Below the pieces are notes generated by a model. The model was not told the DNA's origin. It saw only the letters and a program-made list of their open reading frames with translations, and did not search any database. The position numbers and the translations under genes were made by a program. This document shows, one piece after another, positions 1-9,545 of a DNA stretch of 22,383 nucleotides. Each line of letters begins with the position of its first letter. Positions within the stretch are counted from its first letter, which is position 1. The stretch is from Elysia marginata (Eukaryota > Mollusca > Gastropoda > Plakobranchidae): positions 1 to 22,383 of the forward strand of contig BMAT01003010.1 of assembly GCA_019649035.1 (NCBI GenBank), given 5' to 3'.

Positions 1-132
1 TCTATCTATCTATCTATCTATCTAGCCACCTATTTATCTATCCATCCATCCATCTATCTATCTATCTATCTATCCATCTATCTATCTAACTATCTACCTA
101 TCTACCTATCTATCCATCTATCTATCTATCTA

Positions 133-163
<31 letters not shown>

Positions 164-206
164 CCATCTATCTATCTACCTATCTATCAATCTATCTACC
201 TAACGT
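1..206. repeat. (TATC)n / TCTA microsatellite, clipped at the window start
   Basis: The first 206 bases are almost entirely TATC-type tetranucleotide units, with interruptions such as CCATC, TACC and a short CTCTCT run near 136. The repeat runs off the window edge, so its full length is unknown. The interruptions suggest an old array. Confidence 0.97.
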
Positions 207-1580
207 ACAACTACAAGACAACGACTCTGCTTCTTTGTCTGTTTTAGTTTTTGTCCGTCTCTCTGAATTTCTCAACCTTTCTTACCGGGACCTCTATCTT
301 CTTGGTAATCCTTCTTTGTCACTACTATGTTCTCATCTTTGCCCAGTTTATGACTATCTCAGTCAGTTTATCGTTATCAGTTTTATACAATCACAGGATA
401 AAATGTAAAAATAGAATCTAATTGGCATCTCATTGTTTTATTATAATTATATTTTTTTTTCATTCTGTCGTGTTTTTTCAGTGAAGATTTACCGGCATTA
501 TTGGGTCTGTGTTAATGATCTCCCTTCTTCCAGGATTTTTAGTTTCGTGTTTCGGTGTAGGCGGTCGAGGTCTATTTATAAAGCATCAACGATAAAATTT
601 TTTAATAGTCTTACTCAGAGTTTTGACATAATTATTTATTGGTAAAGTAATCAAGGCTTTAGTTGCCTCGTTGACTCGATCGATATAACAATATTATAAC
701 AAGATAAGAGAAAATCACTTGTCTCTCCACCGATGTGAAGGATCCTCAAAGCATGCGCGTGTGACCTTCCACTGCTTGCTGTTGCCAGGATTTGTCTGCG
801 TTCTATTTCATCTTTCAAATGTACTTAAGTGATGAGGGATTAGATCCAAGACTTTGTTTGACCGTTTTAGACAATATTAATAAAGTTTCACTGTACTAGG
901 GTATTAAGACTTTTAAGGCCCCATGGAAAATTAGAGTTTATTCTCCTTTGCTTGTAAAATTTCTAGGTTTTATTTTTCGCAGTATTTAGCTAAAATGACT
1001 CTTCAAACTTCTCTTCTGTTCAAGCCTTCTTTTCTATTATTTTGAAGTATTTTAGTGTGCTTCAAGTATATTATATTAAAGTATTCTTTTTTTACAAATG
1101 CATTTGTTTTTTTATACTTAATACTTCTACCTTCAATCGTCAACTTATTTTCTTATTTTCCTCTTTTTATTACATCAATTGTAATGTATAAGCAACCAGA
1201 CTTATTGCTTCCAATTTCTTCACTGCCTTCTATTTCTGATATATTCTCAAATTTAATCTTTTTAAAGGAAACCCTTCTTTAATCTCTCTTCACAAAGCGT
1301 CGCCCTCTCTTTATTGCGCGTCGAGAAAAAATACAGGAACCAACATAAGTATTCAGAAGATCGTTCTAATAACGCCAAAAGAAACATCAGTATTGCAAAC
1401 GTCTCACCGTTATGGCAAATTCGAGGGTAGAACGAACGAGTCCTCTTAGTCTCAAAGTATTAAACGACATATTTTTACACCTTAGACTTAGAGCGTTTAT
1501 CTAAACTGTTCATCGTTTATTTAAAGACGATCTAAACACTACTAAAATTAATTGACGAACCATTGTCAGAGACGTAGGCT
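207..1580. other. AT-rich sequence with no recognised feature
   Basis: I see no gene, RNA or recognisable repeat here. The two short ORFs (433-645 and 1055-1282) are AT-driven, with Phe/Ile/Tyr-rich composition, and match nothing I recognise. A LINE 5' remnant too decayed to read could precede 1581. Confidence 0.5.
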
Positions 1581-1834
1581 GAGGAGGACCTGGGAGACAT
1601 TATTGATGATAAGCTAAAATATAGAAAATATGCAGCTGTAGTTGTCATAGCAAAAGCTAATCACACACTTGGAGTCACCACACCCTTCTTTGAACATCAG
1701 ACAACACCTTTATTTACTCTTTAAGACTTTTGTAAGTCTTATAGTTGCAAATAGGCTCTCAGTATAACAATCATCCCAGAAGGCATTACAACAGGAAGTG
1801 GGGGACGTCCAACGCTGGGCCACCAAACTCATCA

Positions 1835-2015
1835 AATGGTTGAAATATTGTAAAGGTATGAAATTAGCAGTGGAGAGAAGTAGGCTTTTTAGTGGAAATG
1901 CCCGAAATGTCTGGCCTTAGTATGATTCAAACCTTCGACTTATAGATGCTTCGGCACCCACTGCCTTGCCATGTTAGAGAAACATAGCTTAAACCATGTC
2001 GCCACTACGCTCTGT
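1835..2015 (-). mobile_element. 181-bp SINE-like insertion inside the LINE relic, with a perfect 13-bp TSD
   Basis: ACCAAACTCATCA occurs at 1822-1834 and again at 2016-2028, flanking this segment exactly. Deleting the segment and one repeat joins RWATKLI directly to the SKLKDKPCPKRLD stretch, the expected continuation of the reverse transcriptase. It is therefore a real insertion. On the minus strand it carries an A-box-like TGGCGACATGG (from 2003) and a B-box-like GGTTTGAATCAT (from 1933), which suggests a tRNA-derived SINE. The two boxes are about 70 bases apart, longer than the usual 40-45, so the family call is weaker than the insertion call. It is not the main SINE family of this window. 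Confidence 0.72.
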
Positions 2016-2344
2016 ACCAAACTCATCAGTAAGCTGAAGGACAAACCTTGTCCAAAGAGGCTTGACACTGTGAAGTTACCAAGCTTGGAGCACAGGAGAC
2101 GATGAGGGGATATGGTCTACCTACATAACTATCTCTCAGGTCTTCGTAAAACTAGTGGGCCAAACTTTAAACCTCATAGCGGGTGAGACACGAGAGAGAA
2201 TAGTAGGAAGCTAACAAAACAGAACACTTGGCTAGAAATTCGGGTCTACCTTTTTCTCTGAGAGGGTTATATCAACATGGAACAAATTGCCAGATTCGGT
2301 GCTTGCTGCTCCAACTCTAGATAGTTTCAAGATTGGACTCGATA

Positions 2345-2648
2345 ATTGGTTGGTGTTTGAATTTAAAAGTCTCTTTTAAACTACAAGGTTATATCAGAGA
2401 CGGCGCTGGGGACAATTGAAAGCCTGCAGCCACACTATGATGTAAGGAGCGCTTGCATACACCACACCCAGTCACATTATCCTGACATCGGGCCGAACAG
2501 ACTTAGCAATAAATCTATAATACCAGACACTAGGCGGATCAGCTGCTAATACCAATTTTAAAGTCCTTGGTTTGAATCGGCCGGATATCGAACCACGCAC
2601 CTCCCGATCTCTGAGCGAGTGTCTTACCGCTAGGCCACATAGCCGGTC
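2345..2648 (-). mobile_element. tRNA-derived SINE, main family, copy 1, full length with a perfect 11-bp TSD
   Basis: On the minus strand the element starts with a tRNA-like head, with A box in the sequence complementary to taccgctaggcca and B box complementary to atatcgaacca. It ends at a CCAACCAA-type tail, seen as ttggttgg on the plus strand. TGGACTCGATA flanks it at 2334-2344 and 2649-2659. Removing the SINE and one TSD copy restores the LINE frame from FKIGLD into HPQLYDPS. It shares its body with copies at 10667, 15988, 17489, 18736 and 20411. A SINE codes for no protein; RNA polymerase III would transcribe it from the internal boxes, and a partner LINE would mobilise it. Confidence 0.95.
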
Positions 2649-2715
2649 TGGACTCGATATACACTGGGCTAGTCATCCACAGCTGTATGACCCAAGCTCC
2701 TACCGAAAACACTAG

Positions 2716-2870
2716 ATCGGTGAGCTGACCAAGCCACAATTGATCTCAACATCGCATGAATCAGGAAATCAATTTAGATAATCCTAATTTAGAGCAAGAT
2801 CTAGAAGACATCTTGACCTAGATCTTGATTAGACCTAGATGTAGTCTAGTTATGGTGCGCCACTCCCCAT
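2716..2870 (+). other. Probable LINE 3' untranslated region rich in CTAGATCT-type motifs
   Basis: This follows the LINE stop codon at 2713-2715. Between about 2795 and 2850 the sequence repeatedly uses variants of ctagatct (agatctag, ctagatct, ctagatgt, tctag). I infer a 3' UTR from position only. No poly(A) or tail repeat is clear before the next SINE. Confidence 0.4.
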
Positions 2871-2920
2871 GTTAATAAACCCTACGTGTCATATTCTCTC
2901 CCGTTTTAACTGTTTAAAAA

Positions 2921-3249
2921 TTTTTTTATACACTTTATTAATCCCTTTCGGGAAATTTGTCTTCGTTACTCAGAGTCACTGTGTGGCCACAAGAGCAGCG
3001 CCACTAATGCCCCAGCAGACCAGTACATTTGAAGGCCACTTTTCGCTCATATGTAGAGTTTCGCAGGCGCACATCTCAAATTCAAGAAATGCCTGCAGCT
3101 GGGTACCCCTTTTACAGGTAGGTGGACAAGGTATAGTTAGCGTAAATTGCTTTCCAAAGGCAAATTGCAACATGGCATGGTCGGGAATTGAACCCGCGAC
3201 CTCCAGATCTCGAGTTCAACGCGCTAACCACTCTGCCACGCTACCCCTC
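2921..3249 (-). mobile_element. tRNA-derived SINE, second family, with LINE-type 3' tail
   Basis: The minus strand has a clear tRNA head: A box TGGCAGAGTGGTTAGCGC starting at 3237 and B box GGTTCAATTCCC starting at 3194, 43 bases apart as in a real tRNA. A long body follows, running down to about 2960. The 3' end carries a TCCC-GAAA-GGGA hairpin followed by ATTAATAAAGTGTATAAA (2934-2959 and below), which looks like a LINE 3' recognition tail. A similar tail lies at 17205-17227. An imperfect TSD is possible (about 2906-2919 against 3258-3272), but it is degraded. The ORFs in this span (2869-3261 plus, 2976-3173 minus) are by-products of the SINE. Confidence 0.85.
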
Positions 3250-3272
3250 TTTTTGTGTTAGGCTGTTTGAAG

Positions 3273-4030
3273 GTGGAGGCCGATTTTAGGTTTCTTATAC
3301 AATGTAAAAACAACTGCCGGAAAATCCTACTGACCATTAGTTTCAGGAAAATAATAGCTTTTCATTGGTCGGTGTCCTTAACAATGGTGAGGTCCAGTTT
3401 GGCGTCCCTTCCCTGACGGCTGGTGCGAATGTGAACTCCTCTCTTTCACTTAATTTGCTTACGACTGTAAAGTATACAGAAAGTAATTCAGACTTTAACT
3501 GGGTCCCCAGGAGAGACAGTGAGAGAGAGAGCATGCATGAACCTGATAACGCACACTGATGTGAAACAGATATTTCCGGTCAAAGTTTGGCTTTTACAAA
3601 GAACATAATAGGAAGGTGACTAAGTTGCAGGAAAACATTTCGGACCTTAAACAATATTTACTGCAACCATTTAGTTATATTTGATAAAGCACACTTTGGA
3701 ATACTTGATTGTACCTTTATCTCATTTTTTAGGAAAATGTGGGTTATTAAGTTCATGCATGGGTTTGATGGGGGTAGACAGACTAGATCTACGTTGCAAA
3801 TTTAAATTCCTAAAGATGTGCTATGATGTAGATATGAAAATAGCTGCAGCTAAGGGTCTTATGTGATTGTATGTTAAAATGAAATTTGAAAGATCGTGAT
3901 ATTGTAGGCCTATAAAATATGACCCGTAAACTGTCCCTCTCGCTAGATTTATTCTCGCACTGAAGCTGTACAAGATTAAACAGCAAAAAAATTGCGATAA
4001 AAGAACGTTGCCAAAACTTGATTGTGGAAA
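3273..4030. other. No recognised feature
   Basis: Mixed AT-rich sequence. The overlapping short ORFs at 3343-3559 lie in a slightly less AT-rich patch, but neither strand gives a recognisable protein. I see no convincing RNA gene or repeat. Confidence 0.45.
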
Positions 4031-4032
4031 TT

Positions 4033-4241
4033 AAAATACAAGAATACAAGAATATCCATCGGTGAAGGCCGTAGGCCCGTCGATGATCTTGAGGTTTTCA
4101 ATCCTTACCACCTTGCGAGGATCAAGCTCTTGGTGTAGTGGGAAGTTGGTGCTGTATTTGTAGTCCCTGAGGAGTCCACCGATGTTGTTTTTAGGGCGTT
4201 GAGCTAGATGTAGTGACTTTGCCTTGTGGCAGACTATCTAT
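4033..4241 (-). pseudogene. Coding-like fragment, unknown family, interrupted upstream by a SINE
   Basis: A minus-strand frame stays open for about 69 codons, from just after a TAG at about 4240 to a TAA near 4033. It reads as ordinary protein with no low complexity (e.g. RPKNNIGGLLRDYKYSTNF and later KIIDGPTAFTDG). The region is less AT-rich than its flanks. The start is not defined, since no suitable Met lies upstream before the stop. The frame also approaches the target site of the SINE at 4281-4527, so an originally longer frame may be cut. I do not recognise the family. A piece of a transposon polyprotein is the most likely source, but this is inference and could be chance. Confidence 0.35.
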
Positions 4242-4280
4242 TTGTGACCCTCAAGCCAAAGACGTTTTTGCTAACACCAA

Positions 4281-4527
4281 TTGAATTGAAGGATATTTTT
4301 ACAAGCCCAATTCCACTTCAAAGGTGCTCTCAGGGCTTGGGTTCCAATGACAATGTACGGGCTGCCACCCAGAGACTAGCGGGGATACCATGACTTAGCC
4401 TCAGCCGGTCACATTATACTGACACCGACCCAACCAGTAGGGGTCCGGACTGTGCTCGGCTGAGGCTCGAACCCGTGACCTCTGGACCACGGAGCGAGGC
4501 CACAACCAGCTGAGCTATCTAGGCCCC
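4281..4527 (-). mobile_element. tRNA-derived SINE, third family, 247 bp, with a 13-bp TSD (12/13 identical)
   Basis: The minus strand begins with a strong tRNA-like head: A box TAGCTCAGCTGGTT starting at 4517 and B box GGTTCGAGCC starting at 4473, 44 bases apart. The body runs to a CCTTCAATTCAA tail, seen as ttgaattgaagg at 4281. TTGCTAACACCAA (4268-4280) and TTGCTAACATCAA (4528-4540) flank the element exactly and differ at one base. The head is close enough to a tRNA to score as one, but it lacks a pairable acceptor stem in context and sits inside a bounded insertion. Confidence 0.9.
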
Positions 4528-4540
4528 TTGCTAACATCAA

Positions 4541-5990
4541 GGCGGGAGGCTCAATCATAGGGAAATTGCAACCGTGGCCTCTTGTTATGCACTACATTTT
4601 GGTATGGAGAGTTTGTCACATTCTGGAATAAGGTTTAAATGATCTTCGAAGGATTCTTCGCAGTCTAACATCAATCAAGATCTACATCTAGAACTACTGT
4701 TATTTTGTCTTGGAATATTCAAGAGAAATTAAATTTAGGATAAGTCAAACAGACTAAAAGCAGTCTTGTTGCAGCGGATGAGTTTCTTTGTTTCTACTAT
4801 TGCAACTAAGCCATTTTCCTAATCATGGGGCTAAAAGATTCTGCAACACACGAAACACAAGACATCATAAAAAATATTTTTTTTCACATACCCGCCAACT
4901 ACTGAAGGATATAATAAGACGAAATGTACACATTAACACTATATCTCTTCAAAGCAAAAGAGAAGAAGCCGAAGGCGAATTTTTAGTATGTTGTACAAAG
5001 TATAACAAAGGCATTTACAAACAGTTGCATTACGTAGAGAAATAAAAGAAGAAGGACTCAAAACATGGTCCTAAACGATAAACAATCTCTAATTTTTGAA
5101 AAAAAAGCTTGTCTTTATTTGACCGAGGGTGAAATGAAACAAAATTTTCCTCCAAGATAAAGCCACACGAAAGTTTGTCAAGCTGAGATGGCTGAGAATC
5201 GTTATCAATAGCTGCGCCCACCTGCAACACATGGCGTAATGAGGCAGATCAAAATCTCCTCCTAATTTGACGCGGCGTCTTTCAAAATCAATTACTGTCG
5301 TAATGAGTACAGTAATTAGGTTGCGAAATTCTTCTCTCATTTTCTTTCTGAACTTGAGATGGTGTCTTTTTTTTTCAGAGTTTTAAAATGAGTTTCAAGA
5401 TTCTGTTACGAATTTAATAACATCATCATAAAATTTACGTGCAAGAACGTGCACACACTAAATTGCTTTAGTGATAGAGAAATCGAGAGAATCGATTCAA
5501 AAGCTATAGAGGCCATCTATAATGAATTTCTCACCTTCTAGATTTGAAACTATTTTACAAGAAGGGAGAAGGGTTAACATGTTTAGGATAGAAAAGAGAG
5601 ATGCGAGTGGGAAAAACGGAAATGTATAAAATACAGGCATAAAACTTTGCAGAGCCCTTTGGAACCCTTGACATCTATATTTCAAAATTTAGAAACGTTT
5701 TTGCTCTGTCTTCCTGCGTATCTCAATCAATGTTCAGAACAAAAGAAAATAAAACATACCCACTTTATCTCCCTGTTGGGTTAAAAAAAATAACTTGGTT
5801 TGGGGCTTTTATAATTCAACACAGTATATATTTTGACTGAATGTGTTTCGTGCATTTAGGATAAATGAGAAACAAGGCGAAATCTTTTTAAAATTGACAT
5901 AGATCAACTGATAAAAGTGAACTTAAATTAGCGTCACGTATATCCATAAAACCTTCTTCTCTGCATCCTGAGGTAATTCGTGTCAAAACT
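4541..5990. other. No recognised feature
   Basis: AT-rich sequence. The ORFs at 4788-5045, 5030-5340 and 5497-5685 are Lys/Phe/Ser-rich, match nothing I recognise, and show no splice-bounded exon pattern. No repeat, RNA or insertion boundary is visible. Confidence 0.5.
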
Positions 5991-5999
5991 GACTGCAAA

Positions 6000-6800
6000 G
6001 ATTTGTTATAGTTTCTTTTTCTTTGAATTTAAAGTCCAAGGGATAGAGCAATTACAACTGACTTCTTTTGTTGTTCTACTGAGTAGAAATTGGATGATGC
6101 GGAATTCATTCTAGTCGATTATATCTTTAAGATATAGAGCAACTGTATTCGGCTGCAGTATCGAACGCTGCTGACGTGCCAGCGCCAGTGATGTTAACTG
6201 CCACGCCTGTAGTGTTGAGGCTTGAGCACTTGTCCTCTTATCCATCTGGAGTACCACGGTTTGGTCTGAACCCGCTTTGGCTGTTGGATATAATTTCTAT
6301 CCTTGGTCTGATACTATTATAAAATATTTTGAAAAGAACCTTCCGGACAGAGTTTGTATGTGTTAAAGGTCTTAGATTTGACGGTGGTCCTTCAAGTTTC
6401 CCTGGCTTTGGAATGGTAATCAGAAAGCCTTCGTTTATGCCTGTTTGTTCGTGTGATTTGAAATGTTTTTTTTAACAAGAATTTGGCGATTTCTTCGGCA
6501 ATAATTGGTGATGTATGTTTGAGGTAACCCTTGCATATAAATATTTCTTCTTTATCTGGGACACGACCGTTACTTAAACTTGTTAATACTTTTTCTAACT
6601 TTATTTGATATTATGTTATTTGATAAACGGCGAGACTCTCAGTTAAATGGTTCGATATCCTCGTAATTTTTGTCTCAAATGAAATGTTCCGTAATCATGC
6701 GCTGTATCAGTTTTGGGTCGATAACCTGCTTTCCTGCTTCGTCATTGATCTTAGGGGTATCGAGTCTTTTTTGTTAACTATTTTGATTGTTTAAAATATT
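6000..6800 (-). mobile_element. Decayed LINE reverse transcriptase, central part, minus strand
   Basis: Translating the minus strand with frame changes gives the N-terminal half of a non-LTR reverse transcriptase domain. From high to low coordinate it reads EAGKQVIDPKLIQRMITEHF (near 6740-6680), VLTSLSNGRVPDKEEIF (near 6600-6540), IIAEEIAKFLLKK, GFLITIPKPGK (near 6430-6395), GPPSNLRPL (near 6390-6360), SQSGFRPNRGT (near 6285-6250), ITGAGTSAAFDTAAE (near 6195-6150), and FRIIQFLLSRTTKEV (near 6105-6060). NLRP, SQSGFRP and AFDT are the classic finger and palm blocks. A TAA interrupts the frame near 6242 and several frameshifts are present. The YADD block that should follow is not readable, so the element is dead and probably truncated. 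It is a different LINE type from the relic at 1581-2715. Confidence 0.88.
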
Positions 6801-8369
6801 CCTACATTATTGGAAAACTTAATCAATATATTCAACCAGTTGGTTGAAATGCTTGTCTTTAAGTTTTAAGGAGGACGTAGTTTCTTCACTTTTTACGACA
6901 TTGGATCTTGTGTATTTCTTTAAGCTTTAGAGTTCTAAATGCTTATACTTGTTTTTTTTTTCTTTCCCGAGAGCCCTTTTGTTTAATAAAACTTTTTTTG
7001 TATAACTACATTATAATATTATAATGTAAAACAACTCTAAAAATTGCATGAATAATTCAATGTGCATAATTATTCTCTACTGCAACATCTTCAGACTTTT
7101 AAATGAACAGTGATTAAAAATGATATTAAAAATTGTAATAGACTGTGTCCAGATATCTTTGTAAGGATGGTTTACCAAAGCACTACTGATTTATCCCGGT
7201 ATAAGAAAACGAAGGCCCCAGGGAAAAGCAACTCTAGTAACAAAAAAATCTATCATATAAGGTTATATCAATCATTCAAATATCGTAAGAAATAACAAAA
7301 CGTGTTTAAGTAAACAAGTTTTGGGGTAAACTTTATAACTAAAGGAGCTATACTTTTTGATTTGTTAACCTCTAAAAGAGAAAACTTCACTGATTTTATG
7401 TGACCTTGTTGTTTTACCCTTGGAGTCTTCAAACGGTTGTCTGGGATCCTATGGTAACAGTTATTAACCTTGTTCGTAGCAATGGTGTTCAAAATGTTTT
7501 AACAACAGTAACAAAGTTTTTAATGTTAAACGCCTTGAAAAATAGTGGACAAAAAATTCCTAACTTTAAACGCGATGTTCTCAGTTTCTTGTTTTCGCGA
7601 GTGAATGTCTTTGGCAGGCCATAACTTTGGTTCTGTGAAAGATATTTACAAAATTTAAACAGCATTCTGCTCAGAAAAGATTGCTCTCCATAAAAAAAAT
7701 AAAACTAAACATCCCTTAAGGGCGAATTGTGGAGGATTTTCCCTTGTCCCCACACATATTATTAAAAGGCCTTGTGTGAGGTGAATACTTTTTTGAACAG
7801 ACTAGACAGTCGAATAGTTTGTCCTTTGTGAGTGTTTCAGGACTAATCTCTCATGTGTGGAAAATTCAAAAAGGTGGGATCACCAGCGAACTCTTCTCTT
7901 GGCAAGGCAGTTTGTTCGAATAACTCTAGTGCTGAATCTAATCCTAAAATTCACCATTGCTCAAGAGGAACCACTCTACTTAGAGAACAAGGTTCATGGT
8001 ACAGTCCAAAACTATAATCGTAACTGCGTTAAAAACTAACATGCAAGACACAGATATCATGCATGATTAGATACTTTATGGAAAACCGCCAAGTTTATAT
8101 ATTTCATAACCAAGTTGAATTCTCTACAGAAGCTTAAGACATAATTGGGAACAATATTTCACTATATAATTAACCATAAAACACAATGGTTTTCATTGAA
8201 ACTTTTCAAACTGTTTCCCACAATAAGTCCTATGATTAGAAGCAACAAGGAAAAAAAGTTTCAAGTTTCCCTCTTACGTTCCATAAAAAGGAAAACCAGT
8301 TTCTCGTTTACTACCTACAAAGTTTACGTCTTCCAAATAAACAAAAAGAATGTGAACCTGTATATAACC
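6801..8369. other. Mostly unrecognised AT-rich sequence
   Basis: The stretch 6801-7000, read on the minus strand, is Lys-rich (e.g. KRALGKKKKNKY) and may be the decayed linker ahead of the reverse transcriptase at 6000-6800, but it cannot be read securely. The rest holds only short AT-driven ORFs and one palindrome, listed separately. Confidence 0.4.
7007..7028. repeat. Perfect 22-bp AT palindrome
   Basis: The 22 bases from 7007 to 7028 (TACATTATAAT followed by its exact reverse complement) form a perfect inverted repeat with no spacer. Such AT palindromes arise by chance in AT-rich DNA but can extrude as cruciforms. No function is implied by the neighbours. Confidence 0.9.
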
Positions 8370-8690
8370 ACTCTACGATCGTGCCATCCTAATTCCAAAC
8401 CAATCTCCATTCACGCCAGGTCTAATCCCTGGCTGGCGTCTCCAAACAACAGGAAGTGGAAGTGCGTGGGAACCAAGGGGGACAGAAACGTGACATTAGT
8501 GATTGCCCCTTCCCCAGGTCAGACATTAAACAGTCTGGACGTACATGCAACGGTAACTGCTCCCCTCCCTCCCGTCTTGGTCCTTCCCTACCCATCAATC
8601 AACTCTGTACCAACTCCCATTGGCACGAACGTCTTGCTTTGACCATCTGTGACTCCGTGCTTGTCCTCAGCTTTTAACTTCACGGGTTAT
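8370..8690. other. Less AT-rich island of unknown origin
   Basis: Composition changes abruptly here to C- and G-richer sequence, with runs such as ctcccctccctcccg near 8560, between very AT-rich flanks. Two overlapping plus-strand frames stay open across it (8145-8642 and 8456-8677), but neither protein is recognisable and their Pro/Ser/Thr bias follows the base composition. It could be part of an old mobile element or a piece of a regulatory region. Confidence 0.35.
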
Positions 8691-8885
8691 CTCCCCCTTT
8701 TACCTTAAAATAGATCCGACTTATTTTTCTCTTGTCCTAAAGTCAGCTATCATACTTCATTGTCTGGTTAAAAAGTATTATTTTGGAAAGAAAGATGTAA
8801 GGATATGAATGATGGAAGGTAAAACTTATAGAAAAGGAAACAGTCAAAGCAAAAAAAAATAAAAAAAACGGAAGAAGTAACAAGA

Positions 8886-8904
8886 ATATATATATATATA
8901 TATA
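8886..8904. repeat. (AT)n dinucleotide run
   Basis: About nine and a half uninterrupted AT units. Confidence 0.95.
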
Positions 8905-9149
8905 GTTATATGAACATAGGTATAGGTACCTTATGTCTCTCTTTTATGCCTACCATTTAGCTTTTGGAACGCACCTTGCCTTTGACTTCAAAACAAAATT
9001 ATCTTCCTCTACATCGTTTTATTTTGTGTATTTTATTTTTAGCCATCGTCATCACATACATTGCAACAGTTGTTGTTTTTTGTTTCCTTTTTTTCTCAAA
9101 CTACGCTCATTGTATGTCTACTTACTAATATTTTGTTCAAGTCAAATAA

Positions 9150-9219
9150 GTTTCAATGTCAACTATATTGTTATCTATGTGACCGTTTCAATGTCAATTA
9201 TATTGTTATCTATGTGACC
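9150..9219. repeat. 35-bp tandem duplication
   Basis: The 35-base unit beginning GTTTCAATGTCAA is present twice head to tail (9150-9184 and 9185-9219), with one difference (AACTAT against AATTAT). It lies just upstream of the LINE-like tail at 9228-9296. Confidence 0.95.
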
Positions 9220-9227
9220 GTTTTAAC

Positions 9228-9296
9228 TAGTGTAAAGCCCTTTGGGCTTGTGAAAAGGACTAGCGCTGTATAAGAAGTAAATGTTATATTTATACA
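9228..9296 (+). mobile_element. Probable LINE or SINE 3' tail with hairpin
   Basis: AAGCCC-TTT-GGGCTT (9235-9249) forms a perfect 6-bp hairpin. It is followed by TGTGAAAAGGACTAGCG and CTGTATAAGAAG, and then directly by a trinucleotide array. A short hairpin, a GCGCTGTATAAGAA-like end and an adjoining simple repeat are typical of CR1/L2-type 3' ends in animals. No coding part is readable upstream. This tail differs from the one at 17205. Confidence 0.55.
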
Positions 9297-9364
9297 TACT
9301 ACTACTTCTACTACTGCTACTACCACCACTACTACTGCTGCTACTACTACCACTACTGCTGCTG

Positions 9365-9426
<62 letters not shown>

Positions 9427-9545
9427 GCTACTACTTATACCACTACCACTATTACTACTACTACTTCTACTACTTCCACTACTAGAAATACTACGGTTGC
9501 TGCTACAAATATCACTAATTTTACAATCACCAGTACTACTACTAC
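9297..9545. repeat. (TAC/ACT)n trinucleotide microsatellite, about 250 bp
   Basis: A long array of ACT units, purest at about 9364-9426, with CTG, CCA and TTC variants on both sides. One frame reads as poly-leucine (9281-9598), an artefact of CTA/CTN codons and not a gene. The array starts where the LINE-like tail ends, which suggests it grew from that element's tail repeat. Confidence 0.97.

Larger units (their letters stand above)
1581..2715 (+). mobile_element. Decayed LINE (non-LTR retrotransposon) reverse transcriptase, C-terminal part, with two later insertions
   Basis: This is the C-terminal part of a LINE reverse transcriptase of the jockey/CR1/L2 kind, the enzyme that copies element RNA at the insertion site. 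In order, the translation shows DLGDIIDDKLKY near 1587, KTFVSL near 1730, DVQRWATKLI near 1804-1833, RLDTVKLPSLEHRRR near 2061-2104 followed by GDM, ERVISTWNKLPDSV near 2260-2302, LDSFKIGLD up to about 2342, and HPQLYDPS followed by YRKH and a stop at 2713-2715. This block order matches the thumb/C-terminal region of that family. It is broken by an in-frame TGA just after EHRRR (probably a decayed CGA), frameshifts near 1720 and 2255, a 181-bp insertion at 1835-2015 and a SINE at 2345-2648. The catalytic YADD box would lie upstream and is not readable. It is a dead relic. The clade assignment is tentative. Confidence 0.85.

Noticed and set aside
1-206. Telomere or subtelomere repeat at the window start
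   Set aside because: The unit is TATC, not a TTAGGG-type telomere repeat, and is an ordinary tetranucleotide microsatellite.
2539-2739. ORFs over SINE copies (also 10778-10972, 16115-16414, 17614-17820, 18753-19067)
   Set aside because: The recurring peptides are chance translations of the same SINE body in different frames, often running into unrelated flank.
3343-3559. Overlapping ORFs on both strands (63 and 64 aa)
   Set aside because: Neither resembles a known family, and both being open at once points to composition rather than coding.
4453-4527. Possible intact tRNA gene on the minus strand
   Set aside because: The boxes are excellent, but the span is the head of a 247-bp insertion with TSDs, and the ends do not pair as an acceptor stem. 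The heads at 3175-3249 and 16220-16290 were rejected for the same reasons.
8145-8642. 165-aa plus-strand ORF
   Set aside because: The N-terminal half is AT-driven Lys/Phe sequence and the C-terminal half reflects a C-rich island. It has no recognisable domain, and a second overlapping frame is equally open.
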